Shown: positions 1-5,349, counted from the first letter of the stretch. The stretch: DNA of 6,040 nt from Butyricicoccus sp. (GCA_020025885.1 JAHHRJ010000082.1:1-6040); one strand, 5' to 3'. Notes: generated from the letters alone by a model not told the origin. A program made the numbers and translations.

Positions 1-1065
1 TATTGCTATTTTGTTGAAATAAACCAACTGTGCGGACTTTTCAGAAACGCTCTAGCTAACGGCACTTATTTTATGGATGGTCACTTTTCACTGGAGAAGA
101 CCTACTGCAACAATCGGTTAGCTGCTTCCTATCGTCAGGATTCACCCAAACCGGAAAAGTGGCTGCGATTTCTTTCGGAGCTGTTGGAGCCAGAGGACAT
201 TCCCACCTTGCAGGAGTATTTGGGCTACTGCCTGCTGCCAACGACAAAGGCGCAGAAGATGCTGCTGCTCATCGGTAAGGGCGGCGAGGGAAAAAGCCGG
301 ATCGGGCTGGTGATGCGCTCCATTCTGGGTGACAGCATGAATACCACCAGCATTCAAAAGGTGGAAAACAACCGGTTCAGCCGTGCCGATCTGGAAAACA
401 AGCTGCTCATGGTGGACGATGATATGGACATGAGTGCCCTGCCCAAGACTAACTACATCAAGTCCATTGTCACCGCAGAATGCAAGATGGATATGGAGCG
501 TAAGGGTGTTCAAAGCTACCAGAGCCAGTTGTATGTTCGTTTTCTGTGCTTTGGCAATGGGGCATTAACAGCACTCCATGACCAGTCAGATGGATTCTTT
601 CGACGGCAGATCGTTCTGACCACCAAAGACCGCCCAGCAGATCAGGAGGACGATCCGTTCCTGGTGGAAAAGCTGGTTGCCGAGCGAGACAGTATTTTTC
701 TATGGTGTCTGGAAGGGATGCACAGGCTGATCGCCAACAACTACCGCTTTACCATCAGTCCCAAGACGCAGGAGAATGTGGAAACGGTACGGCGCAGCAG
801 CAATAATGTGGTGGAGTTCTTACAGTCAGAGGGGTACATCCGTTTCCGGGCAGATTATGAAGCCAGCTCCAAGTCCATCTATGAAGCGTACAAGCTGTGG
901 TGTGAGGACAATGTGCGAAAGCCCCTGTCTGCCAACCGATTGAGTTCTGAGCTGACCCAAAATGCGATGCTGTACAATGTGGAGCCTACCAATAACATCT
1001 ATTCCGGCGGTAAGCGGGTTCGAGGATTTGTGGGAATCGAGGTGCTGGCAACGCCATTTGGATAA
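1..1065 (+). CDS. Phage/plasmid primase-helicase, P4/D5-like C-terminal part (partial, 5' end outside window)
   Basis: This is the ATPase end of a primase/helicase of the P4-alpha/D5 superfamily 3 kind used by phages, plasmids and mobile elements to open and prime their own DNA. The frame is open from base 1 without a stop, and the text just before the first ATG (73) reads like family sequence (NGTYFMDG straddles it). The true start therefore lies upstream and 73 is only an internal Met. Counting from that Met, a Walker A motif GKGGEGKS lies at residues 68-75 (274-297). A Walker B-like LLMVDDD ends at residue 117. A sensor-1-like FGNG lies near 161-164, and GFFRRQ at 175-179 may supply the arginine finger. 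The C-terminal ~100 residues resemble the winged-helix region that follows the ATPase in this family. The stop is TAA at 1063-1065. The missing N-terminal part probably carries the primase domain. Confident for the family, less so for the exact role in the element. Confidence 0.85.
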   Translation, partial: YCYFVEINQLCGLFRNALANGTYFMDGHFSLEKTYCNNRLAASYRQDSPKPEKWLRFLSELLEPEDIPTLQEYLGYCLLPTTKAQKMLLLIGKGGEGKSRIGLVMRSILGDSMNTTSIQKVENNRFSRADLENKLLMVDDDMDMSALPKTNYIKSIVTAECKMDMERKGVQSYQSQLYVRFLCFGNGALTALHDQSDGFFRRQIVLTTKDRPADQEDDPFLVEKLVAERDSIFLWCLEGMHRLIANNYRFTISPKTQENVETVRRSSNNVVEFLQSEGYIRFRADYEASSKSIYEAYKLWCEDNVRKPLSANRLSSELTQNAMLYNVEPTNNIYSGGKRVRGFVGIEVLATPFG

Positions 1066-1070
1066 GGCTC

Positions 1071-1238
1071 ATGGGAGAAGTAGATTTCCGATGTACGTAC
1101 TGTACGGTATGTACGGCAGTTTGGCACTTCTCCTCTGGTATGAGGACATTGGGAGCTGAAATCATGGATAAAAAAGCAAGCCTTGTGCAAACCGTGAGAT
1201 ATTTCACGGCAGAACGCACAGGCTTTTTTGTTTCGTGA
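1071..1238 (+). CDS. Possible 55-aa small ORF (low confidence)
   Basis: An ATG six bases after the primase stop opens 55 codons ending in TGA at 1236-1238. The three 9-bp repeats fall in this frame and encode the tripeptide pattern Cys-Thr-x three times (CTYCTVCTA). A second in-frame ATG at 1164 has a better ribosome site (GGGAG at 1151-1155, 8 bases away) and would give 24 residues, MDKKASLVQTVRYF and onward. The ribosome site for the first ATG is poor: AAGG only 3 bases away, overlapping the primase stop. The 3' third coincides with the terminator hairpin, which argues against a gene. I recognise no family. It may be a chance open frame, a coupled small peptide, or a leader peptide over an attenuator. 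Confidence 0.2.
   Translation: MGEVDFRCTYCTVCTAVWHFSSGMRTLGAEIMDKKASLVQTVRYFTAERTGFFVS
1092..1118 (+). repeat. Three tandem 9-bp direct repeats (TGTACGgta)
   Basis: TGTACG begins at 1092, 1101 and 1110, exactly 9 bp apart. The units are TGTACGTAC, TGTACGGTA and TGTACGGCA. The first unit also contains the perfect palindrome GTACGTAC (1093-1100), and the junction of units one and two is a near-palindrome, CGTAC-T-GTACG. Short iterated sites beside a replication gene can bind an initiator, but a 9-bp unit is also three codons. Function is unknown. Confidence 0.7.
1178..1229 (+). terminator. Nested intrinsic terminator downstream of the primase gene
   Basis: The outer stem pairs AAGCC (1178-1182) with GGCTT (1221-1225) and TGTGC (1184-1188) with GCACA (1216-1220), with T1183 bulged. 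Inside it sits a second perfect hairpin, CCGTGA (1192-1197) with TCACGG (1204-1209), loop GATATT. The structure runs straight into six T residues (1224-1229). This is a good Rho-independent terminator for the primase operon and separates it from the small HTH gene. Confidence 0.75.
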
Positions 1239-1322
1239 TTTACGGTGTGGTGAAGGTGCATCATGGCTGAAACAAGCATCCCACTCTTTCGGTGAAAATA
1301 CCACCGGATGGTGAAGTCAATG

Positions 1323-1345
1323 GAAGCTGCTGTGAACAGAGCTTC
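1323..1345 (+). other. Hairpin in the leader of the small HTH gene
   Basis: GAAGCT (1323-1328) pairs with AGCTTC (1340-1345), and CTG (1330-1332) pairs with CAG (1337-1339) around a TGAA loop, with G1329 bulged. That is a 9-bp stem with no T-run after it, so it is not an intrinsic terminator. It may be an RNA structure in the leader or a protein-binding site. Confidence 0.5.
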
Positions 1346-1390
1346 ATAGCACACATTCTGGAATGAAGCCAATTTTTATTCAAGTCACGC

Positions 1391-1411
1391 CCATCAGTGA
1401 TGGTTCATCAC
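1391..1411 (+). promoter_or_regulatory. Overlapping palindromes, candidate operator for the small HTH gene
   Basis: CCATCA-G-TGATGG (1391-1403) is a perfect odd-centred palindrome. It overlaps a second perfect inverted repeat, GTGATG-GTT-CATCAC (1397-1402 with 1406-1411). Together they give three half-sites of the same ATCA/TGAT type in 21 bp, about 40 bp before the start codon at 1453. Such arrays are typical operators for small HTH dimers, so autoregulation by the downstream protein is plausible but not shown. Confidence 0.45.
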
Positions 1412-1452
1412 CGAACACAGAAAAATTTTATGAATTGATGGAGGGAACACAC

Positions 1453-1674
1453 ATGAAATCCAATTTAAGAAACGAAATCAAGTCGTACATCGTCCGTTCC
1501 GGCTATACAATGCAGGAGGTCGTTGACCTGCTTTCCGAGGAATATGGCTGGAGTGACAGCGTTTCCAACCTGTCCAACAAGCTCCAGAGAGAATCCCTAC
1601 GCTACACCGAAGCTGTTCAGCTTGCCCAAGTGCTGGGCTATGAACTGGTCTGGCAGAGACAGACCAAACCGTAA
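1453..1674 (+). CDS. Small helix-turn-helix-like protein of clostridial mobile elements (73 aa)
   Basis: I chose ATG 1453 because GGAGGG at 1440-1445 sits 7 bases ahead of it. The frame is open back to another ATG at 1363, but that start has no ribosome site and the extra 30 residues would cover the palindromic region. The protein begins MKSNLRNEIKSYIVRSG. Predicted helices at about 2-14, 18-28 (TMQEVVDLLSEEYG), 32-45 (SDSVSNLSNKLQRE) and 49-62 (LRYTEAVQLAQVLG) suggest an XRE-like DNA-binding fold, with the SVSNLSNKL segment as the likely recognition helix. The family is common beside Mob genes in Clostridia. As I recall, it resembles the DUF6471 type and is sometimes mis-annotated as a flavin-dependent oxidoreductase, for which nothing here gives support. 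A strong hairpin follows the stop within 10 bases. Likely role: regulator of the mobilization module or oriT-binding accessory protein (inference). Confidence 0.7.
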   Translation: MKSNLRNEIKSYIVRSGYTMQEVVDLLSEEYGWSDSVSNLSNKLQRESLRYTEAVQLAQVLGYELVWQRQTKP

Positions 1675-1682
1675 CCCACGTC

Positions 1683-1714
1683 CCCATCGAAAGCGGTACA
1701 CCGCTTTTGATGGG
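1683..1714 (+). terminator. Strong 14-bp hairpin just after the HTH gene (no T-run)
   Basis: CCCATCGAAAGCGG (1683-1696) pairs fully with CCGCTTTTGATGGG (1701-1714), with one G-T wobble and a TACA loop. It begins 8 bases after the stop codon. With no T-run on either side it is not a standard intrinsic terminator. It may protect the mRNA 3' end, slow polymerase, or belong to the oriT structure that follows. Confidence 0.55.
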
Positions 1715-1716
1715 CA

Positions 1717-1745
1717 GTTAGCGAAAAACAGATATTTTCGCTGAC
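1717..1745 (+). other. Hairpin 2 of the oriT-proximal ladder
   Basis: GTTAGCGAAAA (1717-1727) pairs with TTTTCGCTGAC (1735-1745), 11 bp with one T-G wobble and a 7-base loop. It starts two bases after the preceding hairpin. There is no T-run beyond the stem on the + strand, so a terminator is unlikely. Confidence 0.6.
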
Positions 1746-1786
1746 ACCGAAGGGCTGCGATCTGGTGCAGGAGAGCAGGCATTCGG

Positions 1787-1830
1787 GCTGGATATGGAAA
1801 AGCAGTGCAGACGGATTTTCCGTATCCAGC
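1787..1830 (+). other. Hairpin 3 of the oriT-proximal ladder (15-bp arms)
   Basis: GCTGGATATGGAAAA (1787-1801) pairs with TTTTCCGTATCCAGC (1816-1830). All 15 positions pair, one as a T-G wobble, around a 14-base loop. This is the longest inverted repeat in the region and is very unlikely by chance. Confidence 0.7.
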
Positions 1831-1831
1831 A

Positions 1832-1851
1832 GCGGTCATCGCAATGACCGC
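1832..1851 (+). other. Hairpin 4 of the oriT-proximal ladder (CGCA loop)
   Basis: GCGGTCAT (1832-1839) and ATGACCGC (1844-1851) form a perfect 8-bp stem with a CGCA loop, beginning one base after the previous stem ends. The same CGCA loop recurs in the hairpin just 3' of the predicted nick site (1928-1931). Confidence 0.65.
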
Positions 1852-1898
1852 AATTCCCCCTCGGGAGAGCCCACGGCACTTTGCAGCCCTCCGGGATG

Positions 1899-1938
1899 AA
1901 AGTGTCATAGTGAGTTATTACACTTCCCGCAGGAAGTG
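1899..1938 (+). other. oriT: Predicted origin of transfer (oriT) of the MobV type
   Basis: AAGTGT (1900-1905) and ACACTT (1920-1925) flank TAGTGAG/TTA (1908-1917). From memory, the pMV158 MobM site is TAGTGTG/TTA inside a similar inverted repeat, so only one base of this core differs. The nick is therefore predicted between G1914 and T1915 on the + strand. A second hairpin, CACTTCC (1921-1927) with GGAAGTG (1932-1938) and loop CGCA, overlaps the right arm, so the two folds are mutually exclusive. The site lies about 75 bp before the relaxase start, where MobV elements usually keep oriT. The relaxase at 1989-3275 is the expected enzyme. Confidence 0.75.
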
Positions 1939-1988
1939 CATCCCCGTCCCCCAGCCGTCTGCCGCACAACAGAAAGGAGCTGATTTTT

Positions 1989-3275
1989 ATGGCCAGAAAC
2001 GACGGAATCGACCGCACCTTTGCTCGCAATCAGGACTTGCCCACCCTTGATGATGTGGCAAAGGTGCAGGAGCACAATGAACGAGAAAAGGACAGTTACT
2101 CCAATCAGGATATTGATACCACCCAGACTTACCGGAATATCCACTTTAAAGTCCCCACTGACAGCTATGCCGCTATGTTTGATCAGATGCTTGCTGATGG
2201 CATCATCTCCACCCGTGGTCTGAAAGCCGATGCGGTGAAATATGGGGAACTGATTTTCGATGTAAACTCCGCTTACTTCCACAATCACGGCGGCTATGAG
2301 TATGCCAAGCAATTTTACACCGACGCATACAAAGCTGCCATAGAGATCGTGGGCGGTGAGCAGTATATCCTTTCAGCTGTTATGCACGCCGATGAACGCA
2401 ACCGGGCCATATCGGAAGCTCTGGGACAGGATGTGTACCACTATCACCTTCATGTTGTCTATGTCCCGGTGGTGGAAAAACAGATTCTCTGGTCGAAGCG
2501 GTGCAAGGATAAGTCCCTTGTGGGTACAGTCAAGGAAACCATTATGCAGGTCAGCCGAAGCAAAAAGTGGGAATCCAAAGTTGCTCTGGATGAGCAGGGC
2601 AATCCGCTTCTGACCTCCAAGGGGAAGAAAGTTCTGCGGACATCGTACAGTGTCCTGCAAGACAATTTCTTCAACTATATGAAAGCTGCCGGATATACCG
2701 ATGTGGAGCGTGGAGAGCGTGGCAGCACCGAGGAACATCTGACGGTAACACAGTTCAAGGTGGCACAAGAGCAGCAGCGGCTGGAAGATGTGGCCGCTCA
2801 AATCGCTCAGACGGAGCAGGCATTGAACACTGCACACGCTGCTGTTGAGAAAAAGCAGAAAGAGCTGCAATCTCTGCAAAAGCAGACCAAAGAACAGCAC
2901 ACTGCCGCCCTGGCTGTGCAGGAAATCCGCTCTATGGGGAAAAAGACCATCACCGGCAATATCACTCTGACTCCCTCTGAGTGCAATGCACTCAAGGACT
3001 ATGCAGTCAACGGGATTCTTGCAAAAGCGGAAAACTGCCGCTTGGAAGAAAAACTGCAAAGTGCGCAAAAGAGCGCCGCCGTCCGGAAACAGCGATATGA
3101 AAAGATTTTTGACAAGTACCAAAAACTGAAAAAGGAAGTCCAGTTGTATCTGGAGGCTGTCAAGCTCGCACCCGAAAAGGTGCGGGCTTTTTTTGACGCC
3201 ATTTTGACCCAGACTCGGCAAACAAGGCAACACGAGCAATCTGTCCACCGCCGTGGGCAGGATATGGAACTTTGA
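1989..3275 (+). CDS. mobV: MobV-family relaxase (Mob_Pre / plasmid recombination enzyme)
   Basis: This protein would nick one strand at oriT and lead it into a recipient during mobilization; it is 428 aa. AAAGGAG at 1973-1979 lies 9 bases before ATG 1989, which fixes the start. The MobV signature HNERE is present, with His29 (2073-2075) matching the catalytic histidine of MobM and followed by the family-like SYSNQDID. The metal-binding region reads HADE at 133-136 and then HYHLH at 151-155. In classical MobV proteins the second part follows the acidic pair almost at once (HxDExTPHxH), so about a dozen extra residues intervene here. I recall this variant from clostridial Mob proteins. Residues about 255-310 and 340-385 are Glu/Lys/Gln-rich and predicted coiled coil, the usual C-terminal oligomerisation or membrane-targeting part. 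Comparable to TnpZ of Tn4451. The last 40 codons contain a terminator-like hairpin. The stop is TGA at 3273-3275. Confidence 0.88.
   Translation: MARNDGIDRTFARNQDLPTLDDVAKVQEHNEREKDSYSNQDIDTTQTYRNIHFKVPTDSYAAMFDQMLADGIISTRGLKADAVKYGELIFDVNSAYFHNHGGYEYAKQFYTDAYKAAIEIVGGEQYILSAVMHADERNRAISEALGQDVYHYHLHVVYVPVVEKQILWSKRCKDKSLVGTVKETIMQVSRSKKWESKVALDEQGNPLLTSKGKKVLRTSYSVLQDNFFNYMKAAGYTDVERGERGSTEEHLTVTQFKVAQEQQRLEDVAAQIAQTEQALNTAHAAVEKKQKELQSLQKQTKEQHTAALAVQEIRSMGKKTITGNITLTPSECNALKDYAVNGILAKAENCRLEEKLQSAQKSAAVRKQRYEKIFDKYQKLKKEVQLYLEAVKLAPEKVRAFFDAILTQTRQTRQHEQSVHRRGQDMEL
3162..3194 (+). terminator. Terminator-like hairpin inside the relaxase coding sequence
   Basis: AAGCTCGCACC (3162-3172) pairs with GGTGCGGGCTT (3179-3189), 11 bp with one T-G wobble and loop CGAAAA, followed directly by seven T residues (3188-3194). 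By shape this is a strong intrinsic terminator, yet it encodes KLAPEKVRAFF about 80 bases before the stop codon. Translating ribosomes would mask it, so it should act mainly on untranslated transcripts. Confidence 0.6.
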
Positions 3276-3292
3276 TGAACGGAGGATGCAAT

Positions 3293-3592
3293 ATGAGAAA
3301 ACACAATGCTTTTATGGACGAAACCACCTATGGCTATATTGACATTGAATCCTGCTTTGACCTTGTATTTGATCCACCGCTGGAAACGCTGAAAGAATGG
3401 ATTTTGAAGGAGAATGAGCCGGAACCGACCTTGGAAAACACTTCATTCTATGTCACAGAACCGGATGGCACCAGATATTTTTACTGTGGTAATACTCGAA
3501 TTCGGGTATCGGAGCATTTCTCTCAGTCAGGAAAACCGATGGGCAAGCTGATTGAAACTGTGATCCAGTATGCTGCCAACGAAGCTGGATAA
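3293..3592 (+). CDS. TnpW-like small protein of the mobilization module (99 aa)
   Basis: GGAGGA at 3281-3286, 6 bases before ATG 3293, decides the start. In-frame TTG 3272 and ATG 3275 further up overlap the relaxase stop and lack a ribosome site. The short gap of 17 bases after the relaxase suggests one operon. The protein begins MRKHNAFMDETTYGYIDI, is acidic in its first half and has no membrane segment. Its last third, with GNTRIRVSEHFSQSGKPMG and then LIETVI, resembles the conserved C-terminal part of TnpW-family proteins, which lie next to the Mob gene tnpZ in Tn4451. The function of TnpW is not established. Match made by eye from recall; it could also be another conserved hypothetical of clostridial elements. 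Confidence 0.55.
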   Translation: MRKHNAFMDETTYGYIDIESCFDLVFDPPLETLKEWILKENEPEPTLENTSFYVTEPDGTRYFYCGNTRIRVSEHFSQSGKPMGKLIETVIQYAANEAG

Positions 3593-3613
3593 TCTTATCC
3601 CAAGAGATTGCTG

Positions 3614-3642
3614 TTGAACCAGATCCACGCTTGCGGTATAAT
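3614..3642 (+). promoter_or_regulatory. Sigma-A promoter for the recombinase gene
   Basis: TTGAAC (3614-3619) and a perfect TATAAT (3637-3642) are separated by 17 bp, the optimal spacing. Transcription would start near 3649, giving a 5' leader of about 45 bases before ATG 3694. The gene can thus be expressed independently of the mob operon. Confidence 0.75.
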
Positions 3643-3666
3643 AAAATAGAAGTATTGTAAGCGTGG
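3625..3666 (+). promoter_or_regulatory. Inverted repeat spanning the recombinase promoter -10 box
   Basis: CCACGCTT (3625-3632) and AAGCGTGG (3659-3666) are perfect 8-bp arms placed about symmetrically around the -10 box and start point. Allowing wobbles, pairing extends inward to 15 positions. A protein bound here would block the promoter, so this is a candidate operator. Only its right half would be in the transcript, which argues against an mRNA hairpin. Confidence 0.5.
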
Positions 3667-3693
3667 GTTGTTTCATAAAAGGAGGATTTTTAT

Positions 3694-5064
3694 ATGAAAC
3701 AACCGAACAATACCAAAATTTATCATACAGCTCTGTATATGCGTCTTAGCCGTGACGATGAGAATTACGGCGACAGTGTGAGCATTGAAACGCAGCGCAC
3801 AATCCTGCAAAAGTTTGCTCATGAAAATGGTCTTCATGTGTTTGCGGAATACGTGGATGACGGATGGAGTGGTACAAATTTTGAACGACCCAGCTTTCAG
3901 CGTATGATGGATGATGTGGAGGCTGGAAAGGTCAACTGTATTGTCACAAAAGACCTGTCCCGATTTGGTCGTGAACATGTGATGATGGACTATTATCTGG
4001 AATTTGTGTTCCCAGAAAAACAGATCCGCTATATCGCCGTTGCTGAAAATGAGGATACCGAAAAAGGACTCAGCGATTTTGTACCGTTCAAAAATCTATT
4101 CAATGAATGGTTTGCCAAGGATACCAGCCGAAAAGTTAAAGCAGCTCTCCATGCAAAGTTTGCCGCAGGACAAAGAACATTTACTTATGCTCCGCTGGGC
4201 TATAAACGGCATCCAGAAATTAAGAACACCTTGACCATTGATGAAGAAACCAAGTGGATCATCGAGAAAATCTTTGATCTGGCCTACCATGGTGCCGGTG
4301 CTGCAAAGATTACCCGTATTCTGATTCGAGATAAAGTACCAACCCCCGGTTGGCTCAACTACAAACGTTATGGAACTTTTGCCCATATTTATGCAGATGC
4401 GCCACAGGAGAAAGCCTACGCATGGACAGTTGCAGCGGTTAAGGGCATTTTGAAGGATGAAACCTATATCGGCAACAGCGTTCATAACAAGCAGACCAAT
4501 ATCTCTTACAAGAACAAGAAAAAGGTACGGAAGCCGGAAGAGGAATGGATTCGTGTAGAAAACACCCATGAGGCAATCATCTCCAAGGAAGTTTTTGAAC
4601 AAGTACAACAGCAGATCAGCAGTCGTCGAAGAACGCAGAAAAACGGAACCACACAGATTTTTGCAGGCCTTGTCAAATGTGCAGACTGTGGATGGTCGAT
4701 GGCTTATGGGATGAACAAGCAGAACAAGAAGCCTTACGGTTACTATCATTGCAGCAATAACGGACAAGGGACAGGGCATTGCTCTATGCACTATGTTCGG
4801 TACGATGTGCTATATACCTATGTCCTTTCCAGAATCCAATATTGGACAGCACAGGCACAGATGGATGAACAGGTGTTGTTGACACAGCTTCTTCAGGCTG
4901 GCGATAAAGAGCGCAGTAATGCTGTTAAAAAGCAGACTACAGAGCTGAAGAAGGCAGAAAAGCGAAAAGCAGAGGTAGATAGGCTGTTTGCTAAAATGTA
5001 TGAGGACTGGTCTGCGGAACGTATCACAGAGTATAACTTCAATATGCTGTCACAGAAATATTAG
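3694..5064 (+). CDS. Large serine recombinase, TnpX-like, truncated by an in-frame TAG
   Basis: This is the site-specific recombinase expected to excise and insert the element through a 5' phosphoserine intermediate. GGAGGA at 3681-3686 lies 7 bases before ATG 3694. The N-terminal resolvase domain starts at about residue 10 with YMRLSRDDEN, where Ser19 is the likely nucleophile. DLSRFGRE follows, and the long helix region ends near residue 150. A recombinase domain covers about 155-300 (GYKRHPEIKNTLTID, then VKGILKDETYIGNS). A zinc ribbon is formed by Cys329, Cys332, Cys353 and Cys363. A Lys/Glu-rich coiled coil spans about 390-440. The frame stops at TAG 5062-5064 after SQKY, yet the same frame continues to TGA 5314-5316 with clear family sequence, giving 540 codons in all. 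The stop stands where relatives have Gln (CAG to TAG). The catalytic and zinc domains are intact but most of the DUF4368 tail is cut off. Confidence 0.85.
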   Translation: MKQPNNTKIYHTALYMRLSRDDENYGDSVSIETQRTILQKFAHENGLHVFAEYVDDGWSGTNFERPSFQRMMDDVEAGKVNCIVTKDLSRFGREHVMMDYYLEFVFPEKQIRYIAVAENEDTEKGLSDFVPFKNLFNEWFAKDTSRKVKAALHAKFAAGQRTFTYAPLGYKRHPEIKNTLTIDEETKWIIEKIFDLAYHGAGAAKITRILIRDKVPTPGWLNYKRYGTFAHIYADAPQEKAYAWTVAAVKGILKDETYIGNSVHNKQTNISYKNKKKVRKPEEEWIRVENTHEAIISKEVFEQVQQQISSRRRTQKNGTTQIFAGLVKCADCGWSMAYGMNKQNKKPYGYYHCSNNGQGTGHCSMHYVRYDVLYTYVLSRIQYWTAQAQMDEQVLLTQLLQAGDKERSNAVKKQTTELKKAEKRKAEVDRLFAKMYEDWSAERITEYNFNMLSQKY

Positions 5065-5316
5065 GGAGAGCAGCAGGAGTTGGATGGAACAATCGGATGG
5101 CTCAAAGCAGAGCTGGCAGTTGAACAAGAAACTGCATCCAACGCTGAAAAGTGGATTGAACTCATCAAGCAGTATTCAAGCCCTACAGAATTGACCGCCG
5201 AACTGCTGAATACCGTGATTGAAAAAATTGTGGTGCATGAAGCTATTAAATCTCCTGATGGTATGAGAGAACAGGAAATCGAAATTTTCTATCGCTTTGT
5301 CGGCAAAATTGATTGA
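5065..5316 (+). pseudogene. C-terminal DUF4368 part of the recombinase, separated by the amber codon
   Basis: Codons after TAG 5062-5064 continue in the same frame as GEQQELDGTIGWLKAELA and then YSSPTELTAELLNTVIEKI, VVHEAIKSPDG and EIEIFYRFVGKID. This is the standard end of DUF4368-type serine recombinases. A separate restart could use TTG 5080, but GGAG abuts it directly and the next candidate, AGGGAG at 5063-5068, is 11 bases away, so independent translation is doubtful. The end carries tandem stops, TGA 5314-5316 and TAG 5317-5319. Read together with 3694-5064 this is one gene of 540 codons with a single nonsense change. Confidence 0.8.
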
Positions 5317-5323
5317 TAGAAAA

Positions 5324-5349
5324 GAGTGCCGAATGAAATAACGGCACTC
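5324..5349. terminator. Hairpin after the recombinase gene
   Basis: GAGTGCCG (5324-5331) and CGGCACTC (5342-5349) form a perfect 8-bp stem with a 10-base A-rich loop, 7 bases after the recombinase stop. No T-run follows on the + strand. On the - strand the stem is followed by TTTTC, so it could terminate transcription entering from the host side. It might also be part of the element end recognised by the recombinase. Confidence 0.5.

Larger units (their letters stand above)
1239..1452 (+). other. Non-coding leader region ahead of the small HTH gene
   Basis: No credible gene is present. The only short frames are a 10-codon one from ATG 1263 and a 13-codon one from ATG 1308, in the same frame and separated by TGA. 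The region contains the hairpin at 1323-1345 and the overlapping palindromes at 1391-1411, described separately. I could not place a confident promoter, although the terminator upstream implies that the HTH gene has one here. Confidence 0.5.

Noticed and set aside
1263..1349. Two tiny in-frame reading frames (10 and 13 codons) separated by TGA
   Set aside because: Too short and unrecognised, without a convincing ribosome site for the second; TGA recoding has no other support.
1363..1452. 30-residue N-terminal extension of the small HTH-like protein from ATG 1363
   Set aside because: It lacks a ribosome site and covers the overlapping palindromes, while ATG 1453 has an excellent GGAGGG at the right distance.
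1683..1851. CRISPR array or tRNA/riboswitch as explanation for the hairpin ladder
   Set aside because: The stems differ in sequence with no regular repeat-spacer unit, and no cloverleaf or riboswitch core is visible.
1718..2029. Open frames on both strands across the oriT region
   Set aside because: They cross the perfect inverted repeats and have no family resemblance or ribosome site, so they are by-products of the structured DNA.
2373..3248. Long - strand open frame (291 codons) opposite the relaxase
   Set aside because: It is the antisense of a clearly recognised relaxase; its Leu/Phe-rich sequence follows from Lys/Gln/Glu-rich codons on the other strand.
4096..4791. Long - strand open frame (231 codons) opposite the recombinase
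   Set aside because: Shadow of the recombinase, whose zinc-ribbon cysteines and domains are clear on the + strand.
5062..5064. Genome-wide alternative code (TAG as Gln)
   Set aside because: Only one in-frame TAG occurs, at a position reachable by one transition; no suppressor tRNA is visible in the window.
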